64,000 bases of DNA from Akebia trifoliata (GCA_017979445.1 CM030706.1:28618493-28682492), one strand, 5' to 3'; shown: positions 10,411-22,884, counted from the first letter of the stretch. Notes: generated by a model not told the origin, from the sequence alone. Program-made: numbers and translations.

Positions 10411-11681
10411 TATGGTACCCCCAAAACACTAACTCAAATCCCCATGTCAAATCTCGAGTTACTAGGTGACGCCTCAAAATTTTGGCATGGTTTCATCTGT
10501 TTATGTTAGTATTCTAAGGCACTACATACTTATTTCACCTGATAAATAATATACATAATATCCTACATATATATGCAAAATAGAATAATAGCGGAAGCCT
10601 ATGTACATCTAATAATGTAAGATAAATTAGAATGCAGAAGAAGAAATTAATATACAGGATTATAAAAAACTCCTCACTTTAACAAAAGTCTTAACGCTCT
10701 ACCAAAATCTATAATATAACATAGACTAACTGACGTTGCTAATGGTTATAGCCCCAATACTCACTAGGTAAATGATTTTGGTTATTTATCTGACCTACCA
10801 AACTACTCTACACCAATCTTGTCAAATGTAAAACCTGAAACTAAAAAAAAATCAAAAAGGAAAAGGTGAGTAACAATGGTTACCCAGTAGGGAAGTGAAT
10901 AATTCATGCCAATAAGCTCTCCTAATATGAACGAACCAGCATATTAAATTATTTTTACATATACAAAGTTTTACAAAATAAACTACGATTAACTGGTATA
11001 TATAGTCAAGGACAAGCAACTAAACATTTTAAAACTTATATTACATTAATCAGCAGTACTCACTATAACATTTCCTTTTTATACAAATCTAATTGATCAA
11101 ATGAAAACATTAAACATGTATGTCATTTTATATATCAAAATAAAGTAATAGATAGATAATACACAATGGTGGAGTAGTAGAATTAGAGAGTTGGGATTCA
11201 TGACTGGATCATTCACAGTCAAGACATGATGTTATAATACTTCAATGACTTTTAGTTCCTAATTTTGTGGTCGGTTGACGCAACGTACCACGTTTGGTTG
11301 ACCATTTATTTGGCTTAGGGTGGCCGTTAGGCATGACTGTAAGCAATGGATTTCTTTTTTATGTGTTAGAATGTTCGACTACTATAGGTTGTTAGTGATT
11401 ACTGACCAATCATTTTTCTCTATGCCTATCAAACGTATATATGATTCCCAAATATACAACCCCAATCGTTTATTACCACCTTTACATTACAAGTTCACTA
11501 ATAAAGATAGAGAGGAATAAACTCGGATTCCAATTGTGACTCCATTCTCATATGCGTCCCATACTACGCATGAGTTTGTTTGTTCTTACCGTACATCTCA
11601 GGATAGTATATATCACTACGGATGATATGACAAAATATCCTTTCAGGTATTCACAAGCTCTTTAACAATTCACAAAATAGC

Positions 11682-11723
<42 letters not shown>
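11682..11723. repeat. (TA)n microsatellite in the LTR
   Basis: About 20 TA units after CAAAATAGCTACA. The same TA tract occurs at the same place in most related LTRs of the window, with different lengths (near 25328, 32280, 43880, 52014, 58066). Confidence 0.9.
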
Positions 11724-11727
<4 letters not shown>

Positions 11728-13229
11728 GGAATTCTGTTGACAAAAATCCTAGAAAACATCCTATAGAAAGGATCCCAACCATTGGATTCTAGTAGATCAG
11801 ACGACTACATGCTTTCTCTAAAGTTGTAAAGCACGAGTCACATGTTTTGCATAAAATTTATTTATTTATAAATAAGTTTATCAAAATTATAATAACCTCC
11901 CTCCCCAAATAGAATTTTACTTTCAAAATAAATAAAAGACTCTCTTTTTCTCTTACTATGCTCTACCTTCTTCCTTCTCCATCGAACCAGCACCCCTCCA
12001 TTATCGAAACAACAAGCCTCCACTAATGAATCAGCCACGAATCAAAACACCCATGAAACTCTTTCCCTCTTTTTCATACTCTTTTAAAGGTAGCAGGTTT
12101 TCTCCTAACACATAACAACTAGTCAGAAAAAAATATCCTTTCGCCAACAACTTCTCGCCAAGATTACTTTTTTGGATTTTTATTTGTGATTTTTCTATTT
12201 AATAACCCACTTAAATGTTTTAAAGTGGTGTGGCTTAAGTGATACAGACTATATGCCATTTGCATTTTTAGGTTATTAAGTAGCATATGTGGTGCTTGCT
12301 AACCAAGACAAAAGATTTGTTATAAGAGTGCTTTAACTAGTAAACTAAATTCTATTATCAATATTGGGTTGGTTGATGGTTTCAAAACCAATATTGGTTT
12401 GGATGATGCATTGCTTTTTGTTTTTATTTTTTTTCAAAATAGGCCATTGTTGAATAATCACCCTTCTTAAAATTAATTACCCTTATTACTGTGTAATTCC
12501 TGTGATGTGTAATTGTTTTACTTTACTTTTATAAAAATTGTTTGGAAACTACATACTAAACTCAATTTGGAATGCTAGTTCGTTCAAGTTTCAAGCTTCA
12601 ATGAAGTCGTTCAATGGAACTTTCAATGTTGAATAGGGTTCGATGAAGATCTCTGTGGTTGTAGTTGTAGATGGGATAAGTTAGGGTTTACCTATGGTCG
12701 ACTGAGAGAGGGAAAAAGATTAGGACCTAAGAATGAGAAAGATAATCGGCCAACAAAGAGATATTCATTGGAGAACGCATCCTTTGAGATTGAAATTGTA
12801 GATAAGAGTACAAGTTCGTGAAAAAAGAGGGTAAAGAAGAGTTAGGATTTGTTCGATTTGAAGAGAGGAGTATGAGAGAGAGGGAAAGAGTTTCATGGGT
12901 ATTTTGATTCGTGGTTGATTCATCAGTGGAGGCTTTCTATTTCGGTAATAAAGGAGTGCTGGTTCGATGAAGAAGGAAGAAGATAGAGCAGAGTAAGAGA
13001 GAGAGAGTTTTTTTTATTTATTTTGAAACTAAAATTCTATTTGGGGAGGGAGGAGAGGTTATTGTAATTTTGATCACTTATTTATAAATAAGATAAATTT
13101 TATGCAAAACATGTGACTTGTGCTTTACACCTGTAGAAAAAGCTTGTAGTCGTCCGATCTACTCGAATCCAATGGTTGGGATCCTTTGTACAGAATGTTG
13201 TCTATGATTTTGGCAGGGGAATGCGACTC
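11724..13229. mobile_element. Non-autonomous element with about 350-400-bp terminal inverted repeats (MULE-like)
   Basis: The left end (GGGTGGAATTCTGTTGAC, 11724 onward) matches the reverse complement of the right end (GAGTCGCATTCCCCTGCC, back from 13229). The match runs for at least 350 bp at high similarity, including GGATCCCAACCATTGGATTC and GCATAAAATTTAT blocks. The 730-bp centre has no transposase-like frame. Very long inverted repeats starting with G suggest a Mutator-like non-autonomous element. The target is the TA tract, so the flanking 9 bp (ATATATATA on both sides) cannot distinguish a real target duplication. Confidence 0.75.
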
Positions 13230-13480
13230 ATATATATATATATATATTAATTTTTTTTTTAAATAATAAGAATAATATTATAGAGTTGATGATGGATATT
13301 CAATTTCCTACCATGTATCGTGGCCCATTGGGCTAAAATAAATTACAGTATAGAAAAGTAAATAAACATCCACATCACCTCGTGACAATAGAAAGTAAAT
13401 TAACCCTGGATATTTGTTCAGCAACCCATACGTGCCTCACAATGTAAAATGCAGACATCACCCCTCAGGTGTGATTCTGA

Positions 13481-14703
13481 ATACCTGAAAGGATAGTCTG
13501 AAGTGATATACTATTCTAGGATGTATGATAGGGACAACGAAGCTCATACATGGTATGAGAAGTATATAAGAATGGAGTCACAACTATAATCTAGGTTTAT
13601 TTCTTTTCATCTTTATCAATAACTTGTAATGTAAAGGTGGTCGCACATGAATGGGGATGTCTAATGGGAATCACATGCACACTTGGTAGGCATAGATGAA
13701 GATAGCTAGTTAATGATCACTAACAATCTATAGTAGTCGAACGTTTTGACATGTCAAAAAGAGACTCATTGCTTATGATCAAATTAAATGGTTAGCCTAA
13801 ACCAGATAAATGGTCAACTAACCATGATAATAAAATGACCAACCACAAAATAAAAAACTAAAAATCAATAAAGTATTAGAACATTATGTATTGATTGAAA
13901 GTGATCTAGTCGTAAAATTTTAACGCTTTTAATTTTTACTACTCCACCATAGTGTATTATGTATTTATTGCCTTATTTTGAATTATAAAATGAAAAGGGT
14001 TGTTTATTATTTAATTTTATCAATTAGAATTGTATAAAAAATAAAATATTATAGTGAGTACTACTAATTGATGTAAAGTGAGTTTTTAATTATTTATTGC
14101 TCATCATTGCTATATATATATTAGTTAATCATAGTTTATTCTATAAAACTTTGCATTTATTGAAATAATTCAAAATGGTTACTCGTTCATGCAAGGAGAT
14201 GATATTATTAGGAATTATTTGTTTATCTACTAGGTAACCATTGTTACTCACCCTTTCTTTATCAATTTTGTAGTTTCAAGTTCTACACTTGATGAGGCCA
14301 GTGTAGAGTATCTTACCAAGGATTATTTGGTAGGTTAGATAGATGACCAAAGTCTTTTACCTAGTATGCATTGGGGCTATATCCACTAGCAGTATCAATT
14401 TCATCTAGGTTATATTTGTTGAGCGTTAGTATTTTTAGTTTGAGAGAGGAGTTTCTATAGAATCTTGTATATTATTTACTTATTTCACACTCTGATTTAC
14501 TTTACGATGTTAGATGTATATAGACTTCCGCTGTAGTTCTATTTTTGAATGTATATGTAGGATATTATGTATGTTGTTTATCAAGTAGTTGAGTACCTTG
14601 GAATGTTAATATAAATAGAGGAAACCATGCCAAAATTTAAAGACACCACTAGTGCCTCAAGATCTAACATGGGGTGTTACGTTAGTGTTTTGGGGACGCC
14701 CCA
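13481..14703 (+). mobile_element. Truncated 5' LTR of the C-depleted element (+)
   Basis: Matches 35693-36892 (the 3' LTR) along its length at roughly 80% by eye. The two share the private block GTAGTTCTATTTTTGWATG with GGATATTATGTATGTT. It lacks the first 1.56 kb of the LTR and begins abruptly at 13481. The end GACGCCCCA is followed by a 2-base spacer and PBS. Confidence 0.8.
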
Positions 14704-14825
14704 AATAATATCAGAGCATAGTATTAGATCCGTATGGGATATAGATCTATTATGCTTTGAAGATTTAGTTGATACCATAGAATTGTATCAGAGTTTAGTA
14801 TTAGGTCCATATGAGATATAGACAA
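14704..14825 (+). repeat. Tandem duplication of the PBS/leader segment
   Basis: ATCAGAGCATAGTATTAG with TCCGTATGGGATATAG (from 14709) recurs as ATCAGAGTTTAGTATTAG with TCCATATGAGATATAG (from about 14790), about 80 bp apart. A more diverged version is present in the opposite arm near 10300-10396. Confidence 0.7.
14706..14717 (+). promoter_or_regulatory. Primer binding site (initiator Met-tRNA type), decayed
   Basis: TAATATCAGAGC against the canonical TGGTATCAGAGC, two mismatches, at the normal 2-base distance from the LTR end. It establishes that the element runs to the right. Confidence 0.7.
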
Positions 14826-15000
14826 CTCTGTTACATAAAAGTAAATGATATAATATAGTGATATATGAAATTCAACATCGGAACTCAATTGTAGTTTTGT
14901 ATTGGGATTATGAGCTATTTTGTGTCTAAAAGTCTAGATTCTAGGTACATTCTGTTAGTAATGGAAATTATGTCCATTATTAACTTTCGAGTTATTACAA

Positions 15001-16679
15001 AGGTGGGTTAATAGTGTGTGATTTGAAGGATGAAATATGTGAAGATGATAGTCAAATAATTAGCATATAAGTAATTTGGTAATGTATAAAATAGTAGTTG
15101 TGACATTATAAACATAGAGAGTAGGTAAGATATTAAATGTAATATAAAGTGAAATTGTTCGGTGAGTGAACAAGAGAGCACTTGTAAACGATGCATTTGA
15201 TGAATAGAGTGATAAAGTGAATAGCATATAGGCATACAATAGGTGCAAGAGAGTTATGAAAGAGTTTGTAGATAATGGAGTGTTGCTAGAGTGAACAAAG
15301 AGGTTAAATGAGGAGCTGGTGTTATAAGTTGAGTTTCTAAAATAATTAAAAAAAGGTGTTGGTTAGTGTGAGGGTTATAAATTTGAAAGTTGGTATGTTT
15401 CTAGAAAAAAAATGGTTAGAGTTAAGGTTGTGATGTCAAAAAACTAAATGGTTAAAAGAAAAAATGAAAGTTTTAAAATTGTAAGAAGGAATGTTTGATG
15501 TGTATTTATGCAAGGAGGGTGTAGTTTGACAGTAGTATATAGGTATTGTATGGTGAATGGAAATGAAAATTGTTAGTAAAGTGGTAAAAGTAATATTTAG
15601 ATATGAGTAAGTATAGGCAATTTTAAGTGTAGTATGTGTATATGTTAGTGTAATGTGTGTGTATGTTGTGTAACCAGAGTGAACGAGAGGATAAGTGGGG
15701 TGAGAAAAATGTGGTAAGATGAAAGAGAATAAAAGGAGAAATGTGTAGAGATGTATATGAGTGTTACTTTGGTGTAGTAGTATGAGTATGACGATGGTTG
15801 AGGAGAATGGGTATATACATGTAGTGGAGGTTTAATATAAATAGTGATGTTGGTGTGTGATACATAAGGAAGAAAGACAGATGTCACAATAGTGAATTTA
15901 TAATTGAGTGATTGTTGATGTTGTGGATTGTGAACATTGATTGAGTAGAAGAGCTATGTGTTAAGATTAGTGTATGTCTAGGAGAAGTGGATGTGGTGAG
16001 TAAATTTTTATTAAGCAGGTTGTCAAATGTGCATGTGTTGTGTAAATGGATATTTGATATGAAATGTAATGCTTTAAGCTACAAGTGAATAGTTGGAATG
16101 TTTAGATTAGATAAGTGTTGGTTTAGGTGAAATAACTGTTGAGAGTGAAGGTGTAGTATGAAAAATGTGGAAAATCTATTAAGGTGATAGTGTTAAAAAG
16201 GGTTTAAGAGAGTAAGGTGCAAGGGGGGATTAAATGTGAGTGTGAAAAGATAGTAGTAATTAGATTATTGAGTTAATAGTGTAAAAATGTGATTGGGCAG
16301 TATAGTAAAAATGCAGGCAGATAAAGTGTAATTATAAATATAAAGAGTAACATGAAGAGAACAATTGATGAGTTGATTAGTAAAATGAATGAAAGATGTA
16401 AAAGATTTTGAAGGTTTTTAAGAAGCAATAGAGAAAGCAAAAATAATGTGTGATATAAATAAATGAAATACACTAAGATATAGAGTTAAAGATGTTAGGA
16501 TTACGTAAATGATGAAGAAGGTTATATGTTGTGAATATGGTATGGTGATGAATAGAAAAATTGTGAGGTGAGAAGGTAATAAATAGTTTTGTTAGGAGTG
16601 GAGTGTAGAGGTGAGATATATGTAATATGATGTAATGAGGGATAGATACATTTTATAGTTAGTGGTTGCTATTTAATAT
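15001..16679 (+). mobile_element. C-depleted non-coding interior, part 1
   Basis: Strong strand asymmetry: on the + strand C is only a few per cent while G stays near a quarter. The 60 bases 15541-15600 hold 16 G and no C. No gag or pol similarity exists on either strand. The apparent minus-strand frames at 15008-15887 and 16273-16473 are long only because a G-poor strand has few stops, and their Ser/Thr/Tyr/His/Leu-rich translation is compositional. The interior continues at 23277 after removal of a solo LTR. Confidence 0.75.
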
Positions 16680-18865
16680 TGCGGTGCCTCGCTAAACGCT
16701 AACACAAATCCAAAGGTCACCTCGAAGTTTGGACATGGTTCCATTCGTTTATGTTAGCATTCCATGAAACTCAAAAAAAATTGATAGGCCAATCTGCAAC
16801 AAATCATGTATATAGCAATGTACCAAAAGCATACAAGATGCGGAAGATGGTAAATTGCGAACAACATAAAGTCAGATCAGAGTAGCACAAAAAGGTGACA
16901 AATATACAGGATTACAAAAGTACTCTCACTCTAACATGGACCTAATCTCTCAACCCAAAAACTTCATACTCTTAGGACGAATATGCTCCTAAGGGAAGTA
17001 ATCCCAATGCTCACCAGGTAATGAACTCTGGTCATCGATATGACCCACCAGATGATCCTCGCTTGATGGCTCTACGACTACCTCTCCGGCTGTAGGCTCT
17101 AAAGCTAAAAAATAAGAAGTAAAGGGTGAATAACAATGGTTATCCAGTAGGTCTACAAATAATTCCTACTAATAACTTCACCTAACGTGATCGAGTAATC
17201 ATACTAAATCATTCTAAAACATACAAGCTTTACAAATTAAACTACGATTAACTAGTACATATAGCCAGGCGAAGCAACTAAATAGTTTAAAGCTCTACAT
17301 AACATCAATCATACATACTCATAATACATTTCCTTTCTTGTACAAATATAATTGACAACATTGAAGTAGGAACATAATTTTTAGTTTATAATTCAAATTA
17401 GAACAATAGATACATATTACACAATGATGGAGTAGTGAAATTACAAAGTTGGGGTTCACGACTGGCTCGCTCTCAGTCGGGACATAATGGTCCAACATTT
17501 CACTGGCTTTTAATTTCTAATTTTGTGGTTGGTCGCTGCACTTACCACATTAGATGACTATTTATCTGGCTCAAGCGGGCCGTTTGACGTGACCATAAGT
17601 AATGGGTCTCTTTTCGATGTGTCTAAATGTTTGACTACTTTTAGATTGTTAGTGATCACTGACTAATCATCTTCATCTATGCCTATCAAGCGTACATGTG
17701 TGACGCCCCGCCAAACGCTAACACAAATCCCAAGGCCAAATCCCAAGGTACTAGGTGGCACCTTGAAATTTCGGCATGGTCTCCTCTGTTTATGTTAGCG
17801 TTTCACGGAACTCAAACCTGATAAATCAATTTATAACAAAACCTGTATATAAAAATGTAGATACAGGAAAAATAACAGCGGAAGACTAATTACATCTAAC
17901 ATGTAAGTAGATCAGAGTGCAGAAGATTTATCAATATACAGGCTTGCCAAAACACTCTCACTCTAACATATGCCTAAACTCTCAATCCAAAAACTACATA
18001 CATCCTGGATGAAACTAACAACACTAAGGGATGTGGCCCTAGTGCTCACTAGGCAATAAACTCTGATCATCGATCTAATCGATCAGATACTCTTCAATTA
18101 CTGACTCTACGCCTGCCTCGGTAGCTGCAAGTGCTGAAACTAAAAAAAATAGGAAGAAAAGGGTGAGTAACAATGGTTACCCAGTAAGTTCACAGCCAAT
18201 TCCTACTAATAACCCTTCCTAAGCATGATCGAATAAAGCATACTGAACATTTTAATACATGCAAGGTTTTACAAAATAAAATACGATCAACTGGTACATA
18301 TAGCCAGGGATGAGCAACTAAACAGTTTTAAAAATTACACATAACATCAATCATCCATACTCATTGTACATTTTCCATTTTATGCAAATAATGTTGACAA
18401 TATTGAAATAATAGACATTGCTTCTCAGTTTATAATTCGAAATATAACAACAGATACATAATACAAATGGTGGAGTATTGGAATTAAAGAGTTAGGATTC
18501 ACGACTGGATCGCTCCCAGTCGGGTCATGATATTCCTCAATAACATTGTAATTCCTGATTTTGTGGCTGGTCGTGTCTACCACGCTTGCGGGACCATTTA
18601 TCCGGCTCAGGCTGGCCGTTTGACGTGATCGTAAGCAATGGGTCTCTTTTCGATGTGTCAGAACGTTCGACTACTACTAGATTATTAGTGATCACTGACT
18701 AATCATCTTCGTCTATGCCTATCAGGCGTGCAAGTGATTCCCAAAAGACACTCCACTCGTATACGACCACCTTTACAATACACGTTCACTGATAAAGATA
18801 AGAGAGGAATGAACTCAGATTCCAGTTGTGACTCCACTCTCATACGCGTCCCATACCACGTATGA

Positions 18866-18904
18866 GTTTGGTGGTCCCTACCGTACGAGTTTGGTGGTCC
18901 CTAC
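18866..18904. repeat. Short tandem duplication
   Basis: GAGTTTGGTGGTCCCTACC occurs twice in direct succession (18866 and 18887), with CGTA between and after. The other LTR copies have one. It is a recent slippage duplication private to this LTR. Confidence 0.75.
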
Positions 18905-19875
18905 CGTACATCCCAAGATAGTGCACCCCTCCGGATGATGTGACGCACTATCCCTTCAGGCATTCGCAAACCCTTTAACAGCTCACAAAATAGCTACGTA
19001 TATATAGGATTTTTCATTTAAAACGAAAGAGAAATTAACAGAACAGGGTTGAGAATGGATATCCAGTTCCTACCATGCAATTGTGGCCACCCGGCCTAAA
19101 AATAAACAACAGTACTCAGCGCACGCGCTAACATAATCGGAAATAATAATACAACCCTTTCATTAATAACCTGGATATCCTTTCACCAACCTACACACAA
19201 CATACAATGTAAAATGTAGACATCACCTCTCGGGTGTGATTCTGACATTTTACCGTTCATTCCCTTTCCCCATTCTCTCGACATTCTCACTTTTCATCTT
19301 TTCACATCGACCATCCATTTTCAATATTTCAAAGTTATTCTTTTGGTCTTTCCATTGAAAACCATCAAAGTTTATTTAAAAACAAAGTCCCAGCGATGCT
19401 CGGGACCAAAGCTGCTAAAAATAAAGAAAGCTGGTGAAAATTTGGCTAAGTGTCAGAAACTCAATTTTTCAAAGTTCTCGAAATTGAAAATGGGTTTTTC
19501 GAAATGAAAGTCTCGATCATGAGATTCGACACCATATAGTTTTTGTAATCTAATTCAAAGGAACGCGAAAGTTATTTCATTTTGAAAACTTGCCAAAAAC
19601 GTCGAAAATTACGTTTTGTTCTTGAAACCAAAATTCGGATTTCGATCCTTTGAGATTTGGATCTTAAAAACATTCCCATTGTTCCGAAATGGGGGGTAAA
19701 ACCTTAATTTCATTAAAGAACTTAAAGTAAATGGAAAGTAAAAATTAAAGTAAATGGAAAGTAAAAATTAAAGAGGACATTTACTTAAAAACATTTAATG
19801 AAATGAAGGGTGGGAAATCCAGTATATGCAATGGGGAGGTCAAAGCAAGAGTCAGAACTCAGTTCTGATGAAAAC

Positions 19876-20040
19876 TGTGCCTGTCGGTGGCAGAATCAAC
19901 ATTCTGTCGGTGGAACCGACAGAATACACATCGGTAGATGTCGGTGGGACCGATGGTCCTGCCGACAGTGTAAAATTTCTCGCGCTGTTTAGCTTCGTCG
20001 GTGGCAGAAGCTTCATTCTGTCGGTGGCACCGACCCTACC
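19876..20040. repeat. Cluster of short palindromic GTCGGTGGnACCGAC motifs
   Basis: Five copies of TCGGTGGMR in 165 bp. Several complete the palindrome with ACCGAC, for example CTGTCGGTGGAACCGACAG and GTCGGTGGCACCGAC. Related clusters lie at 44750-44945 and 52774-52940 and, decayed, at 38430-38500. They could fold as short hairpins in the LTR transcript. Confidence 0.7.
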
Positions 20041-20384
20041 TGCCTACAGCCTGAACCTCACTTGAACTTTCGAGTTTTCGATCCCTTTTTCAATTTCTTC
20101 TTCCATTCTTCGAACCATTCTACCCACGATTTTGTTATCAAAATTCGATAAAGCTTAATCAAAACACCTACTTCTACTATGAATTTTGAAATCAAACACC
20201 AATTTCTACGATTTAAATGCAAACAATAAGTTTTGTTTCAAAACCCTAAATGCACATTTCATAAATCTAAAGCTACCAATAAGAATTGGAAGTCCCTTAC
20301 TTGGTTGTGGACGCCAAGGATATAAGCTAGCACTACAAATCAGGGTTGGATGGCTCGAGAGTCGAGGTTGGGCTGACTTGGATG

Positions 20385-20645
20385 CTAAATAAGCAAGGGT
20401 TTGCAAGGTATCCGACAATGACGTTCTCCTTCGCTTCTACAATGAAGCATAGACCTAGCTTCTAACTTGATGAAGCCCCCGGATGAAATGTGTTGAGGTT
20501 TACTCGAGCTACCCGGCTTATTTTGATGGAGGATGGAGAAAACGAACAAGAATGGATAAGTAAAGATGGTGAAGTTGTTGCTCTCGCCGTAGCCGACAAC
20601 TTTGCCTTCTTCGTCGAGGTTCAACTCGGCTTCGTTCGCGCACAA
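20385..20645 (-). other. Small open frame in the LTR leader (86 codons)
   Basis: Lies just downstream of the LTR TATA box in LTR sense. Its C-terminal part (SSSKPQHISSGGFIKLEA, HCRSEGE, CKPLLI) resembles that of the frame at 22327-22746 in another LTR. No known domain. It could be chance conservation of an old leader rather than a translated peptide. Confidence 0.3.
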
Positions 20646-20746
20646 ACTTGACGGAAATGGGTCGAAACCCTAGGGTGGAGAAGTGGCTGTCGTTTGGGGT
20701 TTCTTAGAGAAGAAGAGGAAAGAATGAAATAAAAGAAATCAGATTC

Positions 20747-20760
20747 CTTTTTATAATAGA
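20747..20760 (-). promoter_or_regulatory. LTR TATA box (inner solo LTR)
   Basis: TTTTTATAATAG on the + strand (its complement is the promoter sense) lies about 420 bp from the LTR start, matching the same element in every related LTR. Confidence 0.6.
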
Positions 20761-22326
20761 GCTGAGGGGCATACTTGTAATTTTCCCCTTATTTCTAGGT
20801 TCGATCGTAACTTAACTATTCGGACTCGAAAAACGACAAACGAATATACCATTTCGAATAATTTTTCGATTTGGATCTAATGGTGTCATCAAATCTTTTC
20901 GATTCTCGTTCTAATGAAATTCCACTATTTTGGGTCCCTTTTAACACGAAGTTCGAGGATTCTATAACTTCTCCATCTGAATTTGAATTCGGACTTGCTT
21001 ACAGGCTAATGTATATATTTCGATCCTTTTGAATCTAATGGCGAAGTTGATTTTCCTCAAAATTAATCATAGCAATATTCGAGTATTTTACTCTAAGTCT
21101 TTCACTCGATATTTTCCTCCAAATCTGACCATTTAATTTCCTCGAGATATGAGTTGAAAATCCGGGGTGTTACAACATGTGATTTCCAAAATTTACAATT
21201 CCATTCATATACGACCACCTTTACAATACAAGTTCACTAGTAAAGATGGAGAGGATTGGACCCAGATTCCAACTGTGACTCTACTCTCATGCGCGTCCCA
21301 TACCACGTATGAGCTTGGTGGTCCCTACCGCATATTCTAGGATAGTACATTACTTCAGATGATATGACGCACTATCCTTTCAGGCACTCACAAGCTCTTT
21401 AACAGCTCACAAAGTTGCTACATATATAAATTATTTTTCTTTGAAAACAAAAGAGAAATTAACAATACAAGTTGAGAATAGCAAAAATAAATAACAAAAC
21501 TTAGAACCTTGCGCTAACAGAATTTAAATATACATGCAACCAATCATTATCCGAGATATCCTTCACCAACCTATACACAACATATCAATATAAAATGCAT
21601 ACATCACCCCTAGGTGTGATTCTGACATTTTACTGCTGTATCCCCTTTTCCTATTTTCTCGATGTTTTCACTTCTCAACTTTTCAAATCCAACATTTTTA
21701 TTTTCAAGCTCTCAATTTCATTTTGATCATTCAATCGAAAAATTATCAATTTTTTGTTAAAATGGAGTCTCAATAAGTGTGCAAAGTTAAACTGTCAAAA
21801 TTAGAAAAACTGGTGAAACTTTGGCTAAGTGTCGAAAGCGAAAACGGATTTTTGAAAATGAAAGCCTTGAACACGAGATTCAACACCATGTAATTTTTAT
21901 AGCTTAATTCAAAGTAATGCAAAAGATATTAACTTTTGAAAATTTGGCGAAAACGTCGAAATTTACGTTTTATTCTTAAAATCAAAATTTGGATTTTGAT
22001 CCTTTGAGATTTGGATCTTGAAATCATTCCCATTGTTTCGAAATGGGGGGTAAAACTTTAATTTTATTAAATCACTTAAAGTAAATGGACATTACTTAAA
22101 TGTTTTTAATGAAATAAAGGATGGGAATTCATGAATAAGCTGTGGGAAGAGCAAGCCAAAAGCCAAAAACAAGTTTTGATCAAAATATTTTCTAACAACG
22201 ATGCCGTTAGCAAGCTAATACTTGCTCAAACTTTTGTTATTTCGATCATTTTTTTGAATTTCTCTTCCGTTCTTCAAATCCTTCGACTTACCCACGAATT
22301 TGTTGTTAAAACTTGATAAAAATACA

Positions 22327-22746
22327 TCAAATCTCTAATTCTAACATGAATTTAAAATCAAACATAAAATTTTTACGATTCATAACTACAACACATTTTT
22401 GATAAAAATTCCTAGATGCATATTTCAAAAGTCCCCTAATGAAGTTTGTGGACATCAAAGGTGATGAGTTAGCACGAAACTCAATGTTGGATGGCATGAG
22501 AGTCGTGGTTGGGTACAAAATGAGCAAGGGTTTGCAAAGCATCCGATGACGATGCACTCCTTCTCTTCTACAATGAAAGATAGATCTAATTCCTAACTTG
22601 ATGAAATCTTCGGATAGAATGTTTTGAGGTTCACTCGAATTACACGGCTGATTTTTTATGGAGGATAGGGAAAACGATCTAGAATGGGTAAGCAAAGATG
22701 GTGAGGTTGTAGCTCTCGCCATAGCCGACAACTTTACTTTCTTCAT
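22327..22746 (-). other. Small open frame in the LTR leader (139 codons)
   Basis: Begins about 125 bp downstream of the LTR TATA box and reads MKKVKLSAMARATTSPS, then SSEPQNILSEDFIKL, HCRREG and CKPLLI. The middle section aligns with the frame at 20385-20645. No recognised domain. The same locus is broken by stops in the LTRs at 26106, 45400 and 53300. Confidence 0.3.
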
Positions 22747-22871
22747 CGAGATTCAACTCGGCCTCGTTCTCAACGATTCTTAAAGATAATGAGTCGAAAC
22801 CCTTGGGTTGGAAAGAATTGGTTCTTTGTGAGTTAGAGAGGAGAAAGTGAAATAAAATAATGACTTAGTTC

Positions 22872-22884
22872 TTTTTATAAAAAG
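22872..22884 (-). promoter_or_regulatory. LTR TATA box (outer solo LTR)
   Basis: TTTTTATAAAAAG near 400 bp from the LTR start in LTR sense. Equivalent to the boxes at 45664 and 53642. Confidence 0.65.

Larger units (their letters stand above)
10411..13480 (-). mobile_element. Partial Tekay-type LTR (minus), split by a TIR element
   Basis: Begins after the PBS with the LTR end (CAAAACACTAACTCAAATCC, GGCATGGTTTCATCTGTTTATG) and runs through the TA tract. After the 11724-13229 insertion it resumes at GATGGATATTCAATTTCC and continues to GTGTGATTCTGA at 13480. It stops there and joins a + oriented LTR. About half of the LTR (PBS-proximal) is present, roughly 1560 bp without the insertion. Confidence 0.8.
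14704..15000 (+). mobile_element. 5' untranslated leader of the C-depleted element
   Basis: After the duplicated PBS, TTGTATTGGGATTATGAGC, TTTTGTGTCTA and GTTAGTAATGGAAAT correspond to the leader of the Tekay element at 50570-50718 (minus). The leader is therefore of Tekay type although the rest of the interior is not. Confidence 0.65.
17699..21174 (-). mobile_element. Solo Tekay-type LTR (minus) nested inside an LTR
   Basis: 3476 bp, from TGTGACGCCCCGCCAAACGC to CCGGGGTGTTACA. Perfect 5-bp duplication ACATG at 17694-17698 and 21175-21179. The outer LTR reads straight through when the inner one is removed (AAGCGTACATGTGATTCC). Well preserved, with many CG dinucleotides retained. Confidence 0.95.

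Noticed and set aside
15008..15887. Minus-strand frames of 62-80 codons
   Set aside because: Same compositional artefact. No domain, and no conservation with part 2 of the same interior.
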